NCBI RefSeq assembly: GCF_003664035.1
Contig: NZ_RCCK01000010.1
Coordinates: 1,116,001 to 1,180,000, forward strand
Origin: Pedobacter alluvionis
Lineage (GTDB): Bacteria; Bacteroidota; Bacteroidia; Sphingobacteriales; Sphingobacteriaceae
DNA length: 64,000 nucleotides
Reading direction: 5' to 3'
A program made the translations under genes and the position numbers. The stretch's first letter is position 1, and each line of letters starts with the position of its first letter. The notes beneath the pieces are model-generated. The model was not told the DNA's origin and ran no database searches. It saw nothing but the letters and a program-made list of their open reading frames with translations. This document shows positions 17,079-26,521 of this stretch, one piece after another.

Positions 17079-20000
17079 TTATTTGTTTTCTGGTAAACCT
17101 TTAATGTAATGGATGCTTTCTTCGTCTTCCGGATCAAGCGACATCGAGTTGGTTGTCTGTTTTCCCTGAACCCATGCAAATACCAATGGCAATATAATGA
17201 GTACGGCGAATGTTGAGGCCAATAAACCACCAATAACTGCCCTGCCCAATGGCGAAACGGCTCCTCCGCCTTCACCATGACCGATAGCCATTGGCAACAT
17301 CCCTGCAATCATCGCGATACTCGTCATGATAATCGGACGTAAACGTAATGCAGCAGCTTCGCGTGCCGATTCGAGTGCATTGCCATTGTGTTTTCGTAGT
17401 TGCTCTGCATTGGTGATGAGCAATACCGCATTGGCAATAGATACCCCCACCGACATGATAATCCCCATATATGATTGCAGGTTTAAGGTTGATCCGGTTA
17501 TGGTTAATAACAATAATGAGCCTAAAATAACTGCCGGTACAGTGGCTAAAATAACCAATGGAACTTTAAAAGACTGGAAATTAGCGGCCAGCATCAGGAA
17601 AATTACCACAATGGCTACAAATAAACCCGATTGTAAGCTGCCTAAAGTGTCTGTTAATACTTTACTCAAACCAATTGCGGTCACATTTAATCCCCTTGGC
17701 AGTTCGCCAACGTCCTTAATGGCCTTTTCTACATCTTTTGATGCCGTACCCAAATCGGTATGGTAAAGGTTTGCCGTTACCGATAAGAAAGGCATAGCAC
17801 CAATGTTGTCGTTTTCGCCGGCCGTGGTATCAGGCGTAATTTTCGCAACATCGCTTAATACTGGTCGTGCTGAATTTTTCAATAAAGGAATTTCGCCGAT
17901 ATCATCTTTACTGGTCATTTGATTCAGCGGTACCTGAACCTGCACACTATAAGGTAAAGATGCCTTTTCATCCAGCCAGACATTTTTATCCGTATAACGC
18001 GATGATGAGGTTGAGGCAATTAACGACCTCGAAATGTCGGCCATATCTACCCCGATCTGTGCTGCACGGGTTCTGTCGATATCAATATTTAATGAAGGAT
18101 ATTTAATCGGCTGTGCTAGCTGAACATCGCGCATGTAAGGGATTTCCTTTAATTCTGCCAGGATTTTATTTGCATACTTTTCATTCAGTTTTTTGTTTTT
18201 GCCTGCAATACGCACTTCAACAGGGGTAGGAGAGCCTTGACTCAATACCTTATCCGTTAACTCTATCGGCTCGAAAGAAAGTTTAACATCAGGCAGCACT
18301 TTTTTGATTTTCTCTCTGAACTGATCCTTAAAATCGTCCATATCTTCTTCAAAGTCTTTTAAACTTACCTGGAAAACAGCTTCGTGCGGACCTGCCATAA
18401 ACTGGTAGATCGGATTTACAGAAAACTGTGCAGGGTGTTGGCCGACGTAAACGGAAGAAATGCCCATATGTTCTTCGCCAACCATCTTTTTCAACTCAGC
18501 TAATACCACATTTGCTTTTTCTTCGGTACGTTCTAAACGTGTTCCATCGGGTGCACGTAAACGCAACTGGAACTGACTTGAGTTCACTCTTGGTAGAACA
18601 TCGCGACCAATATTAGCCAGTAATAGTGTTGCTAAACCGATAATGATCACCAAATAAACTAAAACAACAGATTTTCGGTAAGGCAGTATCCGATCAAGGA
18701 AACGCATGAAACGGTTCCTGAACCTATCGAAGAAACCAATTTTACCATTGCCATTAAAATCTTCACGTTCAACGAGCACTCTTTTCTGGTTCAGGGTATC
18801 TTTTTCCGATTCGAGTGTAATGCCGGTTGCTGCAAAATCAGCTTCATCCTGCGTAATATCAGGGTGATGTTCATTGCCTTTTTTAGGATGTGCAACCATC
18901 AGCCAGTTGGCCATGATGGGTACGAAAGTTTGTGATAAGAGGAATGAAACCACCATCGAAAAACCAATTGCCAATGCCAGAGGTAAGAATAACGCCCCTG
19001 GGATCCCAGTCATAGTAAAAGCCGGTGCAAATACGGCAAGAATACAGAAGAGAATTAACAGTTTAGGGAAGGCGATTTCTTTACAGGCATCCCAAATGGC
19101 CAGGGCCTTGGGTTTGCCCATATCAAAATGCTGGTGGATGTTTTCTATCGTTACTGTCGATTCATCTACCAGGATACCAATGGCCAAAGCCAGCCCGCTC
19201 AGCGTCATAATGTTGATCGTTTGTCCGAATAATTTCAGGAACAAAACACCAGCAATAATGGATGTTGGAATGGTGAGAATTACGATCAATGCCGCACGTT
19301 TATCGCCCAGGAAAAGTAAAACCATCAGGCCTGTTAATATTGCACCGATAGCGCCCTCACTAATCAGGCTTTTTACCGCATTGATTACATAAACAGATTG
19401 GTCGAACTCATAAGAAAGTTTGACGTCTTCTGGTAAAGTGTTTTGGATGTTCGGCAGATTTTTCTTTAAGTTTTTAACCACATCCCAGGTAGAGGCATCT
19501 CCTGATTTGGCAATACTTAAATACACCGAGCGTTTACCGTTGATTAAAGCATAACCAGCTACTAAATCGGCCCCGTCTTTAACGGTGGCTACATCGCGGA
19601 GTTGCAAATTTTGTACACTGCCTTTAAATAAGGGGATGTTTTCAAAATCTTTAACCTTTTTAATGGTATAATTGGTTGGTGTGATGTAGTTTTTATCGCC
19701 AATCCTCACATTTCCTGAAGGTGCAGTCTGATTATTTAGCCTAATGGCTTCAACCACCTGGTCTACCGTTAGGTTATGGGAACGCAAAAGTGACGGATTT
19801 ACATTGATTTCTATCGTTCTGGGGCTACCACCAAAAGGGGCAGGAGAGAGCAAACCTGGTATAGCGGAAAAACTAGGCCGCACATAAGTATTGGCCAGAT
19901 CCTGCAATTCGTTGTTGGTACGGATAGGACTGCTTAGTACCAATTGCCCAACCGGAAGGGAAGAAGCATCAAAACGGATTACAAACGGTGGTTGCGAACC

Positions 20001-20363
20001 TGGTGGGAAAATGGCCTGGGCTCTCGTAGAGAGGGCACTTAATTCTGCTGCTGCCTGGGCCATGTTGGTGCCTTCGTAATAGGTTAATTTCATTAACATT
20101 AAACCCTGGGTATTTTTGGTTTCGATGCTTTTGATACCATTTGCAAAAAGAAGGATGTTAACATATTGCTTGCCGAAATAAGCCTCCATCTGGTCGGGTG
20201 TGTAACCGCCAAAAGGGTGGGCAATATAAATTACCGGAAGGTTCATTTGCGGAAGGATATCAACCTTAATCTGATTGATGGCCCCAATACCGAAAAAGAA
20301 CAGTCCAGCCACTAAAACTAAGATGGATATGGGTTTGCGAAGTGCGAAACGTATTAAATTCAT
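17079..20363 (-). CDS. RND-family multidrug/metabolite efflux pump
   Basis: The 1094-residue inner-membrane pump has the RND layout: helix 1 at residues 10-29, a large periplasmic loop, helices 2-6 near 330-490 containing GLALAIGILVDESTVTIENI, a second loop, and helices 8-12 at the C-terminus (GIIMSVGVSIANAVLLI). The central cytoplasmic linker is longer than usual (about 500-550) and holds an EF-hand-like loop, DFNGNGKIGFFD. It is the middle gene of the TolC-pump-adaptor operon, with gaps of 13 bases on each side. The substrate is unknown. Confidence 0.95.
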   Translation of the reverse strand: MNLIRFALRKPISILVLVAGLFFFGIGAINQIKVDILPQMNLPVIYIAHPFGGYTPDQMEAYFGKQYVNILLFANGIKSIETKNTQGLMLMKLTYYEGTNMAQAAAELSALSTRAQAIFPPGSQPPFVIRFDASSLPVGQLVLSSPIRTNNELQDLANTYVRPSFSAIPGLLSPAPFGGSPRTIEINVNPSLLRSHNLTVDQVVEAIRLNNQTAPSGNVRIGDKNYITPTNYTIKKVKDFENIPLFKGSVQNLQLRDVATVKDGADLVAGYALINGKRSVYLSIAKSGDASTWDVVKNLKKNLPNIQNTLPEDVKLSYEFDQSVYVINAVKSLISEGAIGAILTGLMVLLFLGDKRAALIVILTIPTSIIAGVLFLKLFGQTINIMTLSGLALAIGILVDESTVTIENIHQHFDMGKPKALAIWDACKEIAFPKLLILFCILAVFAPAFTMTGIPGALFLPLALAIGFSMVVSFLLSQTFVPIMANWLMVAHPKKGNEHHPDITQDEADFAATGITLESEKDTLNQKRVLVEREDFNGNGKIGFFDRFRNRFMRFLDRILPYRKSVVLVYLVIIIGLATLLLANIGRDVLPRVNSSQFQLRLRAPDGTRLERTEEKANVVLAELKKMVGEEHMGISSVYVGQHPAQFSVNPIYQFMAGPHEAVFQVSLKDFEEDMDDFKDQFREKIKKVLPDVKLSFEPIELTDKVLSQGSPTPVEVRIAGKNKKLNEKYANKILAELKEIPYMRDVQLAQPIKYPSLNIDIDRTRAAQIGVDMADISRSLIASTSSSRYTDKNVWLDEKASLPYSVQVQVPLNQMTSKDDIGEIPLLKNSARPVLSDVAKITPDTTAGENDNIGAMPFLSVTANLYHTDLGTASKDVEKAIKDVGELPRGLNVTAIGLSKVLTDTLGSLQSGLFVAIVVIFLMLAANFQSFKVPLVILATVPAVILGSLLLLTITGSTLNLQSYMGIIMSVGVSIANAVLLITNAEQLRKHNGNALESAREAAALRLRPIIMTSIAMIAGMLPMAIGHGEGGGAVSPLGRAVIGGLLASTFAVLIILPLVFAWVQGKQTTNSMSLDPEDEESIHYIKGLPENK

Positions 20364-20376
20364 TTATATAGCCAGA

Positions 20377-21768
20377 TTAAAATTCGTTGATAAATATGTT
20401 GTAATTGCCTAATGCTGCCGATTTTAACAGCAAGGCCTGCCAAACATTGGTAAAGGCAATATCCCGATCGGTTTCGGCACGGTTTAAGGTAAAAAGGGCC
20501 TGTGTAAGGTCGACTAGTGTAGTGAGCCCGTTTTTATACAAAATGCTCCTTTGCAGATAAGCATCAGATGCCGCTTTTACCTGAACGGGTGCTTCCCTGT
20601 AATTGGCTAATGCATTGGTTAATTTAGTTTCAGCAAGGGCCAGCTGTGCTTTTAACTGTTGATCAACGAGGTTATACTCTTCCTTTAAGCCCTGACTAAT
20701 ATATTCCTGTGCACGTACTTGCGGACGGTTTTTAAGTAAGGTTGAAAGGTTCCAGGTCATTCCTATGCCAATCAAATAGTTTCCGCGGGTAGGATTGATA
20801 CCATCGGCATAACTGGTTGAATAGGCAGCCTGATCTAAAGCATAGCCTGGGCTGAAACCGGAACCACGGCCTTGCATCACACCGAATAAGGTAAACGTTG
20901 GGTAATATAATTTTCTGAAATAATTAACCTGTTGCTGGCTAACATCAACACGGTTTTGGTAAAACTTTAACAATGGATGTGAGCTTTTGATCACTGTATC
21001 TTCGAGCAAATTGCCAGGGATACGTGTAATTGAAGCAGTGTCTAATTCGTATGATGTTGCGGTTAATCCCATTAAAACGCCTAAGCGATTAGCTTGTTCC
21101 TGTTCCAGATCTTTAGCTTTAGTGAGCGCGATTCTGGCATTAGAAACTTCAGCTTTTGCGAAAGAAGAATCAACTCCCGCAATTAATCCGTTTTTAGCTC
21201 TGATTACGGCCGTATTTTTAAAGGTAACTGCGCGATCAAGATTTTTCTGTTGCGATTTGCTTAACCTTTGTGCAGCCAGCAAATTTAAATAAGCGGCAGA
21301 AACACGGATTTCCTGTTGGAATTTTTCCTGTTCCAAGTCATTTTTGTCTCTCTGGTAAGCAGCGTCTGCAATTTTAATACGTTCTCTGATTTTTCCAAAA
21401 GTGAAAAAATCCCAGTTTACGTTGGCCAGGTAGAGTCCGCCAAAAGCGGCATTCCAGTTTTGTTTGTCTAAAGCAGGACCAGAGGAAGCGGTTCCCAAAC
21501 CACCTAGACCATATTGTGGTCCGTTTTGCCCGTTTATGGTTCCATAATCTTGTTGGGCACTTAAATTGAAGTTGGGTAGATACTCTCTTTTGGCCTGTTG
21601 AATCGATGATTTTGACGCATTGGCATAATTATCTTTGGACTTAATGGTCCCGTAATTGGTAATTGCAGTGTTTACTGCTTGCTTTAAACTTAGCGTTTGA
21701 GCGCTTGCACCAATAGAGAAACTAATAAATAATAATAGTGAAGAATAAAATAAAGATATGCGTGGCAT
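20377..21768 (-). CDS. TolC-family outer-membrane efflux channel
   Basis: The protein has a signal peptide (MPRISLFYSS, hydrophobic core, cleavage after ASA near residue 23) and two outer-membrane efflux protein repeats, each with long amphipathic helices. The frame extends seven codons upstream to 21789, but the ATG at 21768 gives a normal signal peptide and a 463-residue mature-type channel. It is the first gene of the RND operon, 13 bases before the pump gene. Confidence 0.93.
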   Translation of the reverse strand: MPRISLFYSSLLLFISFSIGASAQTLSLKQAVNTAITNYGTIKSKDNYANASKSSIQQAKREYLPNFNLSAQQDYGTINGQNGPQYGLGGLGTASSGPALDKQNWNAAFGGLYLANVNWDFFTFGKIRERIKIADAAYQRDKNDLEQEKFQQEIRVSAAYLNLLAAQRLSKSQQKNLDRAVTFKNTAVIRAKNGLIAGVDSSFAKAEVSNARIALTKAKDLEQEQANRLGVLMGLTATSYELDTASITRIPGNLLEDTVIKSSHPLLKFYQNRVDVSQQQVNYFRKLYYPTFTLFGVMQGRGSGFSPGYALDQAAYSTSYADGINPTRGNYLIGIGMTWNLSTLLKNRPQVRAQEYISQGLKEEYNLVDQQLKAQLALAETKLTNALANYREAPVQVKAASDAYLQRSILYKNGLTTLVDLTQALFTLNRAETDRDIAFTNVWQALLLKSAALGNYNIFINEF

Positions 21769-21907
21769 AGTGTATAATTTACACGGCAAATGTAAATTAT
21801 GGCGGCAATTTCAAAGTATTCCGTTCAAATCAAAAATTATGCGAATCAAATAATAATAGAAATGTTACTTAAGGCTGCTATGTGGGCAATTTCTGTAAAA
21901 TAAGAAG

Positions 21908-22586
21908 AGGCTGTATCATAAAAATGAAATTGTCATCCTGAGGGTTAATTAATTGTTTAAAATCAATATGAGTGACGTATAATTGTTTTCTCTTGTCCCA
22001 GGGCACAGTCTTGCCTCGGCTCGCCGCCGCCGAAGGGCTCTTTCTTTTTGGCATCAAAAAGACCAGCGAAGCTAGCTTGAATGCCATTAAAAACATAAAG
22101 ACACATGAAAAAACAAAAACTGCCGGCTGAAAATTTTTCTTTCGAAGCTAGTAGGTTGGCTTGAACAGTACAGCCCGAAAAATTTGTTAGGCCGGATTTA
22201 AGCAGAACGGGGATATCGTGCTATGGCCTAGCTGGATGGAAATGCGAAAGCAGTTAAATGCTGATTAATAATTATTTGTAAAATAACGTCAATGGTAGCC
22301 TGTCGAAGGACTTGTTTAAATATCTCGTAAGATGTTTCGTCTGTTTGTCCCGATTCTTTGTATCGTATGGACACAATTGCATTCATCACGCATCACTCCC
22401 GTGAATACGGGAATCTTAAAGCTTCAGATATTGCTCATGAAACTTTCTTGTTGTATTAAGATTGCCAGTCAAGCTGACAATGACGGTCGATGCTAACAAT
22501 ATTGCATAAGATGCGTCCACACAGTAGGATTCTTGAGGAGTTTCAAGGTAACAAATTCGAACGGAATTACAAATATGATACAGCCT
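21908..22586. mobile_element. Candidate non-autonomous element with terminal inverted repeats
   Basis: AGGCTGTATCAT at 21908-21919 is matched perfectly in inverse by ATGATACAGCCT at 22575-22586, enclosing 679 bp with no credible gene. GAGGCTGTATCAT-type ends resemble those of some Bacteroidota insertion sequences. The inside contains pieces of dispersed repeats, including one shared with 62395-62490 and a partial AAGATTGC/AATGACG element near 22458-22484. No transposase remnant or clear target duplication is visible, so this may be a decayed element. Confidence 0.45.
22005..22065. repeat. Dispersed repeat, CAGTCTTGCCTCGGCT family
   Basis: CAGTCTTGCCTCGGCT, then CCGCCGCCGA, then GGGCTCTTTCTTTT appear here in the same order as at 62406-62474, where the middle is interrupted by an extra stretch. 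This marks a second family of repeated intergenic DNA in the genome. Confidence 0.7.
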
Positions 22587-22601
22587 GTTATTAACAAGGC
22601 G

Positions 22602-23022
22602 TTATGATTCCTCTGTATAACTTTTAAAATTATCCAGAATGGCCTGCCATCCGCCACGTTGCATTTCGATGGGGGTTGGTCGATTCGGCATCGAAAGTTT
22701 CGGTTATCCTGGTTTGTTCGCTTAATGCATCAAAAGTAATGCTTACCGTTCTGCCATCTTCCATAGTATATTCTATTTTTCTATGCTGATCAACCGTAGT
22801 ATAGGTTCCTCCGAAATCAAAACTCATGCTACCATCTTTTGCAGCCATGGTGCTTTTAAATTTACCGCCAACTTTTAAATCGTTTTCCGAATAAGGGGTA
22901 TGCCAATCAGGCGAAGCAAAACTCCATTTCATGATGTGATCAGGATTATTCCAAAATTCCAAAACTTTTTCTACGGGTGCATTTATTGTCGTTTCTACGG
23001 TGATCGATGTTTTATTTTCCAT
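22602..23022 (-). pseudogene. SRPBCC/AHSA1-type protein gene with a +1 frameshift near its 3' end
   Basis: The first 118 or so residues read as a normal AHSA1-like START-fold protein (TTINAPVEKVLEFWNNPDHI, then FGGTYTTVDQHRKIEYTMEDGR). As written the frame then ends in a short unrelated tail at 22630. Removing one base from a run of five G (22671-22675, C on the coding strand) restores a family-typical C-terminus (NPIEMQRGGWQAILDNFKSY) ending at 22602 and a 139-residue protein. This is either a real frameshift or a homopolymer sequencing error. The family binds hydrophobic small molecules; the role is unknown. Confidence 0.8.
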
Positions 23023-23246
23023 GTTTTAAAGGGGTCTAATTTTTTAATAAAATTATGAGAACTTTAACAACTCAGAAAGCGTAAATGCGACAAAATAGGG
23101 GGTAATATCCCACTGTTCTCCAGTTGAGTTATGCTTAGGGAAATAGTAAGCGCATGTAAAAAGATTGCAGACAGATTAAGTACTGCGTGCAATCTCTATA
23201 TGAATAATTCAGCAGAAATCACTGAAAGTAGGGGGGTAACTTAATA

Positions 23247-23765
23247 TTAGTGCAAATCCGTATAAATAAAAGTAACCGTGTCTCTTGAAACCAGGCCGCT
23301 CATATTTCCGCCTGTGTAAACTGCTTTATAGCTTGATCCTTTTTTTAGATCGTAGGCCTTAAGTAAATCGGCATTTGCAACCAAGCTATCTCCCGGATTT
23401 ACCTTTGTATAACTAGAGGCCGGAGGTGGCATTACTCTTTTGGCCATTGCACCTTTGTACTGCGCTTCTTCTCCTTTTTCATTGGTAATGCTTAAATAGC
23501 TGCTCATTAAAGGCTCAAAGGGGGTATGCCAGATACAGAAGCTTTTGGTGCTATCGGCATTGTTATGTACTACAAACCTCAGCAGCAGTGGATCGCCGGT
23601 AGCTACATTGCCATTTATTTTTAATTTAACTTCAAGCGAATCCGTTTTACCGGAGGTGGTTTGGGGCATACTGTCGCTTTTACCATTTGCTGTATTTCTG
23701 GTGGCCTCGCTGCAGGCAGAAAATAATACTAAAATTGCAGGGATAATTAATTTAATGTTTTTCAT
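23247..23765 (-). CDS. Small lipoprotein resembling the N-terminal domain of M35-type peptidases
   Basis: The 172-residue protein starts with a lipoprotein signal (lipobox LFSAC, Cys near 18). The mature part is a predicted beta-sandwich with the pattern VVHNNADSTKSFCIWHTPFE, then a YKGAMAKR stretch, a PGDS turn, and an LLKAYDL-like strand. From memory this order (WxTPfE, YxGpxxKR, PGeS, DLsxaYD) matches the non-catalytic N-terminal part of deuterolysin-like peptidases. No zinc motif is present, so it is not itself a peptidase. Possible roles are binding or inhibition at the cell surface. Confidence 0.7.
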   Translation of the reverse strand: MKNIKLIIPAILVLFSACSEATRNTANGKSDSMPQTTSGKTDSLEVKLKINGNVATGDPLLLRFVVHNNADSTKSFCIWHTPFEPLMSSYLSITNEKGEEAQYKGAMAKRVMPPPASSYTKVNPGDSLVANADLLKAYDLKKGSSYKAVYTGGNMSGLVSRDTVTFIYTDLH

Positions 23766-23860
23766 TGAAGTTTTTTTTAATAAGCAAATGAACGTTGATA
23801 TTGTTTGAATTATTGAACTAAAACGATTAAGTGATGCAAGTATATTGAATTATTCGCAGT

Positions 23861-24209
23861 TTAAATAGATCTGGATTGCAAATCCGGGGCAGCAGAATAA
23901 ATTAAAAGCTGATTTCCAAGTAGCAGGTACCATAGCAAGAGTAAGCTCGAACTCCATTGCGTGTACAGATCGATCATTTTTTCTTCTCCATTATCTATAC
24001 GGTAATGGAGCGCACCGGCATCCGGACCAGATAAAATAGCAATCCCCATAGCATTGCCCTTAAAATCACATCGCAAGTACGAAATGAGTGAATATTTTTT
24101 CATCGAATTGTCCGTTTGTGCACAAACTTCGTTTATAAACCCGTTAACAGCGGCAGCCCCCGATTCTTCATTGGGGCTATAGCGAATAACGGGACTGCTG
24201 GTTCTGAAG
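23861..24209 (-). pseudogene. Remnant of an SGNH/GDSL-type hydrolase
   Basis: On the minus strand the frame is open from about 24209 through an internal ATG at 24103 to a stop at 23861. The central part (FKGNAMGIAILSGPDAGALH, then YRIDNGEEKMIDLYTQWSS) resembles the beta-sandwich domain found in SGNH hydrolases of Bacteroidota, but the sequence after WSSSL degenerates and no catalytic GDS block or signal peptide remains. It is best read as a gene fragment. The family call is from remembered patterns. Confidence 0.45.
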
Positions 24210-24213
24210 AGCT

Positions 24214-24433
24214 ACTGAACGATCGTTTTCAAAAAAATAATTATTAATATATGGCAAGTTTTTCTTTATATGGAGAGCAATTTGGTACAGCTATTATTGT
24301 TTCTCCCCGCTTTCCGTTTTGCTTCGCGTCCACTTCAATCGGGTCTAGGTGGCCCAGCTTGTAATAAGATTATAGGCTGGACGTCGTGGAAAACTGAACG
24401 ATCGTTTTCGAAAAAAATATGAATTATTAATCT
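24214..24433. repeat. Direct repeat centred on the palindrome AACGATCGTT
   Basis: ACTGAACGATCGTTTTC occurs at 24214-24230 and 24393-24409, each followed by an A-run and then a loosely similar ATTATTAAT and GTTTTTTCTTT-like stretch. The core AACGATCGTT is a perfect palindrome. The second copy ends at the stop codon of the AI-2E transporter gene; the first abuts the SGNH remnant. Confidence 0.7.
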
Positions 24434-25518
24434 GCAGCCAGTTTTTTCTTTCTCCTAAACCTTTTCACCTGCCCCATATGCTCTGTCGGGATATTATCTC
24501 CCAGTAATTTACCCCAGGGTTTAAGTCCGTCAATACGATCAAAGATGATTTTCATTACCGCAATAAATGGAATGGAAAGGAACATGCCGGGGATACCCCA
24601 AAGTGCAGCGCCCATTAATACAATAACAATTGAAATAAGGGCGTTGATTTGTACTTTACTTGACACAATGCGTGGTACAAGAATATTATTATCAATAAAC
24701 TGGATCAGCGCATAAGCGCCTATAATTAAGAGTTGGGTAGTAAAACCATCCTTGGTTAAAGTAGCCATTAACACCGGTAAGGCGATTGCGATAATGCCGC
24801 CAATGTAGGGCAATAGGTTTAGTATTGCGCCGATAACGCCAATTAAAATGGCATTTGGTACGCCAAGGATAAGCAGGGCGGCAGAGTTCATTACGGCAAC
24901 AATAGAAGTTTCGATCAATAAGCCTACAATATAACTTTGGATGGCCGCTTTCGTTTCGCCCAAAATTTCGGCAACTTTTTGTTTATTTTCTTCTGAAAAT
25001 ACTTCATAAATGAAGTTTAAAATCAGCGTTTTGTATAATAAAATTAGAAAAGTATAAACCGGGATCAGGAAAACCACACTTAAAATTCCCATCAAACCAC
25101 TAAGCGTTTGGCCGATCAATGCTTTACTGCCATTAGCTGCATCATTAAGCATTTGCGTTTGCTTTTGTGTTGAAATGCCGAAAGTAGTTTGTAACCAAGC
25201 CCTTATTTGCTCAAGCAACTGCGATAACTTTTGTTTAATGCTATCGAGGTCATCAAAAAAGTGCGCTACCTGCGATGACAAAAAATAAAGTACGGCAACC
25301 ACCACCAGCAAACCAATCAGCATAGAAAGGATAATACTAACCATTTTGGGCATTTTTCTTTCGAAACGATTGCTTAATGGGTTTAGTAATATGGCAATCA
25401 GGGCAGCAAAAGCAAGCGGCACAAGAATATCTCTCAGCACACTCATTATAAATACCGTAATTACTAATCCTAAAAGAATTACAGGTGCTTTGATGTAAAA
25501 TGGGTAGGTTTTAAGCAT
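24427..25518 (-). CDS. AI-2E/PerM-family transporter
   Basis: The 363-residue membrane protein has two N-terminal helices (residues 10-50), a third near 65, a soluble helical stretch (about 85-130), and then five C-terminal helices with the family motifs LLPYIGGIIAIALPVL near 240 and FIDNNILVPRIVSSKVQINAL near 275. The family includes putative AI-2 exporters and sodium/proton antiporters, so function cannot be set. The C-terminal tail is strongly basic (KRFRRKKK). It appears to be a single-gene unit. Confidence 0.9.
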   Translation of the reverse strand: MLKTYPFYIKAPVILLGLVITVFIMSVLRDILVPLAFAALIAILLNPLSNRFERKMPKMVSIILSMLIGLLVVVAVLYFLSSQVAHFFDDLDSIKQKLSQLLEQIRAWLQTTFGISTQKQTQMLNDAANGSKALIGQTLSGLMGILSVVFLIPVYTFLILLYKTLILNFIYEVFSEENKQKVAEILGETKAAIQSYIVGLLIETSIVAVMNSAALLILGVPNAILIGVIGAILNLLPYIGGIIAIALPVLMATLTKDGFTTQLLIIGAYALIQFIDNNILVPRIVSSKVQINALISIVIVLMGAALWGIPGMFLSIPFIAVMKIIFDRIDGLKPWGKLLGDNIPTEHMGQVKRFRRKKKLAAD

Positions 25519-25699
25519 TTTTTAGATAAGTTAACCGTTCAACAACCTATAAAGTAATCAAATTGTTTTAAAGTTTTTAGCCGTTTAAGTAGTAAGTAAG
25601 AAAGGTATCATTTTTTTTGGTCTCAACTCGCAGAAATGGCAAGCAATAGCCATTTATTTTATAAATTTAACACCACATCATCATGATTAAAAATTACCC

Positions 25700-26518
25700 A
25701 TGAAAAATAGCTTTTTGATAACCGCCTGTTTGTTTTTATTTAGCCATGTTTTAAGTGCTGCGGAAGTAGATACTGCTTTAACCTATAGCAAATCGATGAA
25801 CAAAAGTATTAAAGCTGTGGTAATTAAGCCCGATAGTTATAAAAGCGGAAAAAGATATCCGGTGGTGTATCTGCTCCATGGAGCGGGGGGTAACTATGCT
25901 GAATGGGTTAAAAAAGTACCTGGGATTAAAAACCTGGCCGATCTATATCAATTTATAGTGGTATGCCCTGATGGGAATGTAACCAGTTGGTATTTCGATA
26001 GTCCGGTAGACCCTGAATGGAAATACGAAACCTATGTGGCTAAAGAATTGGTGAGCTATATTGACGAACATTATAAAACCATTGCTGAAAAAAAGGGCAG
26101 AGCCATAACGGGTTTGAGTATGGGCGGACACGGTGCGTTATACCTGGCCATTAAGCATCAGGATGTTTATGGTGCAGTAGGTAGCATGAGTGGTGGTGTA
26201 GATATTAAACCTTTTCCAAATGGATGGAATATTTCAAAAAGGTTAGGACCAGAGGATGAATTTCCGGAGCGGTGGAAACAAAACAGCGTAATTGATATGA
26301 TTTATCGTATTAAACCCGGATCGCTTGCTATTGCCATTGAATGTGGGACTGAAGATTTCTTCTATAAAGTGAATGTACGTTTGCATGATGAACTTTTGTA
26401 TCACAATATTCTTCACGATTTTAGCACCAGGCCGGGTGTGCACAATTGGGGTTACTGGGCCAACGCTATTAAGTTTCAGTCTCTGTTTTTAAGCAATTAT
26501 TTTAATACAAAACCTTAA
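25700..26518 (+). CDS. Secreted esterase-family alpha/beta hydrolase
   Basis: The 272-residue protein has a signal peptide (MKNSFLITACLFLF, cleavage around LSAA) and an esterase D-like fold. Visible motifs are the oxyanion-side YLLHGAGGNYAEW near residue 54, the nucleophile elbow GLSMGGHGAL near 143, an acidic residue in the AIECGTEDFF stretch near 218 and the catalytic His in GVHNWGYW near 249. Relatives include tributyrin esterases and acetylxylan or feruloyl esterases. It is convergent with the receiver protein gene, three bases away. Confidence 0.9.
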   Translation: MKNSFLITACLFLFSHVLSAAEVDTALTYSKSMNKSIKAVVIKPDSYKSGKRYPVVYLLHGAGGNYAEWVKKVPGIKNLADLYQFIVVCPDGNVTSWYFDSPVDPEWKYETYVAKELVSYIDEHYKTIAEKKGRAITGLSMGGHGALYLAIKHQDVYGAVGSMSGGVDIKPFPNGWNISKRLGPEDEFPERWKQNSVIDMIYRIKPGSLAIAIECGTEDFFYKVNVRLHDELLYHNILHDFSTRPGVHNWGYWANAIKFQSLFLSNYFNTKP

Positions 26519-26521
26519 CAT

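Noticed and set aside
17066..17308. Upstream extension of the RND adaptor frame
   Set aside because: It lies entirely within the pump coding region; the ATG at 17065 gives a lipoprotein signal and a normal 13-base gap.
21878..22096. A 72-codon minus-strand open frame
   Set aside because: It runs over the end of the inverted-repeat element and the CAGTCTTGCCTCGGCT repeat and has no protein-like pattern.
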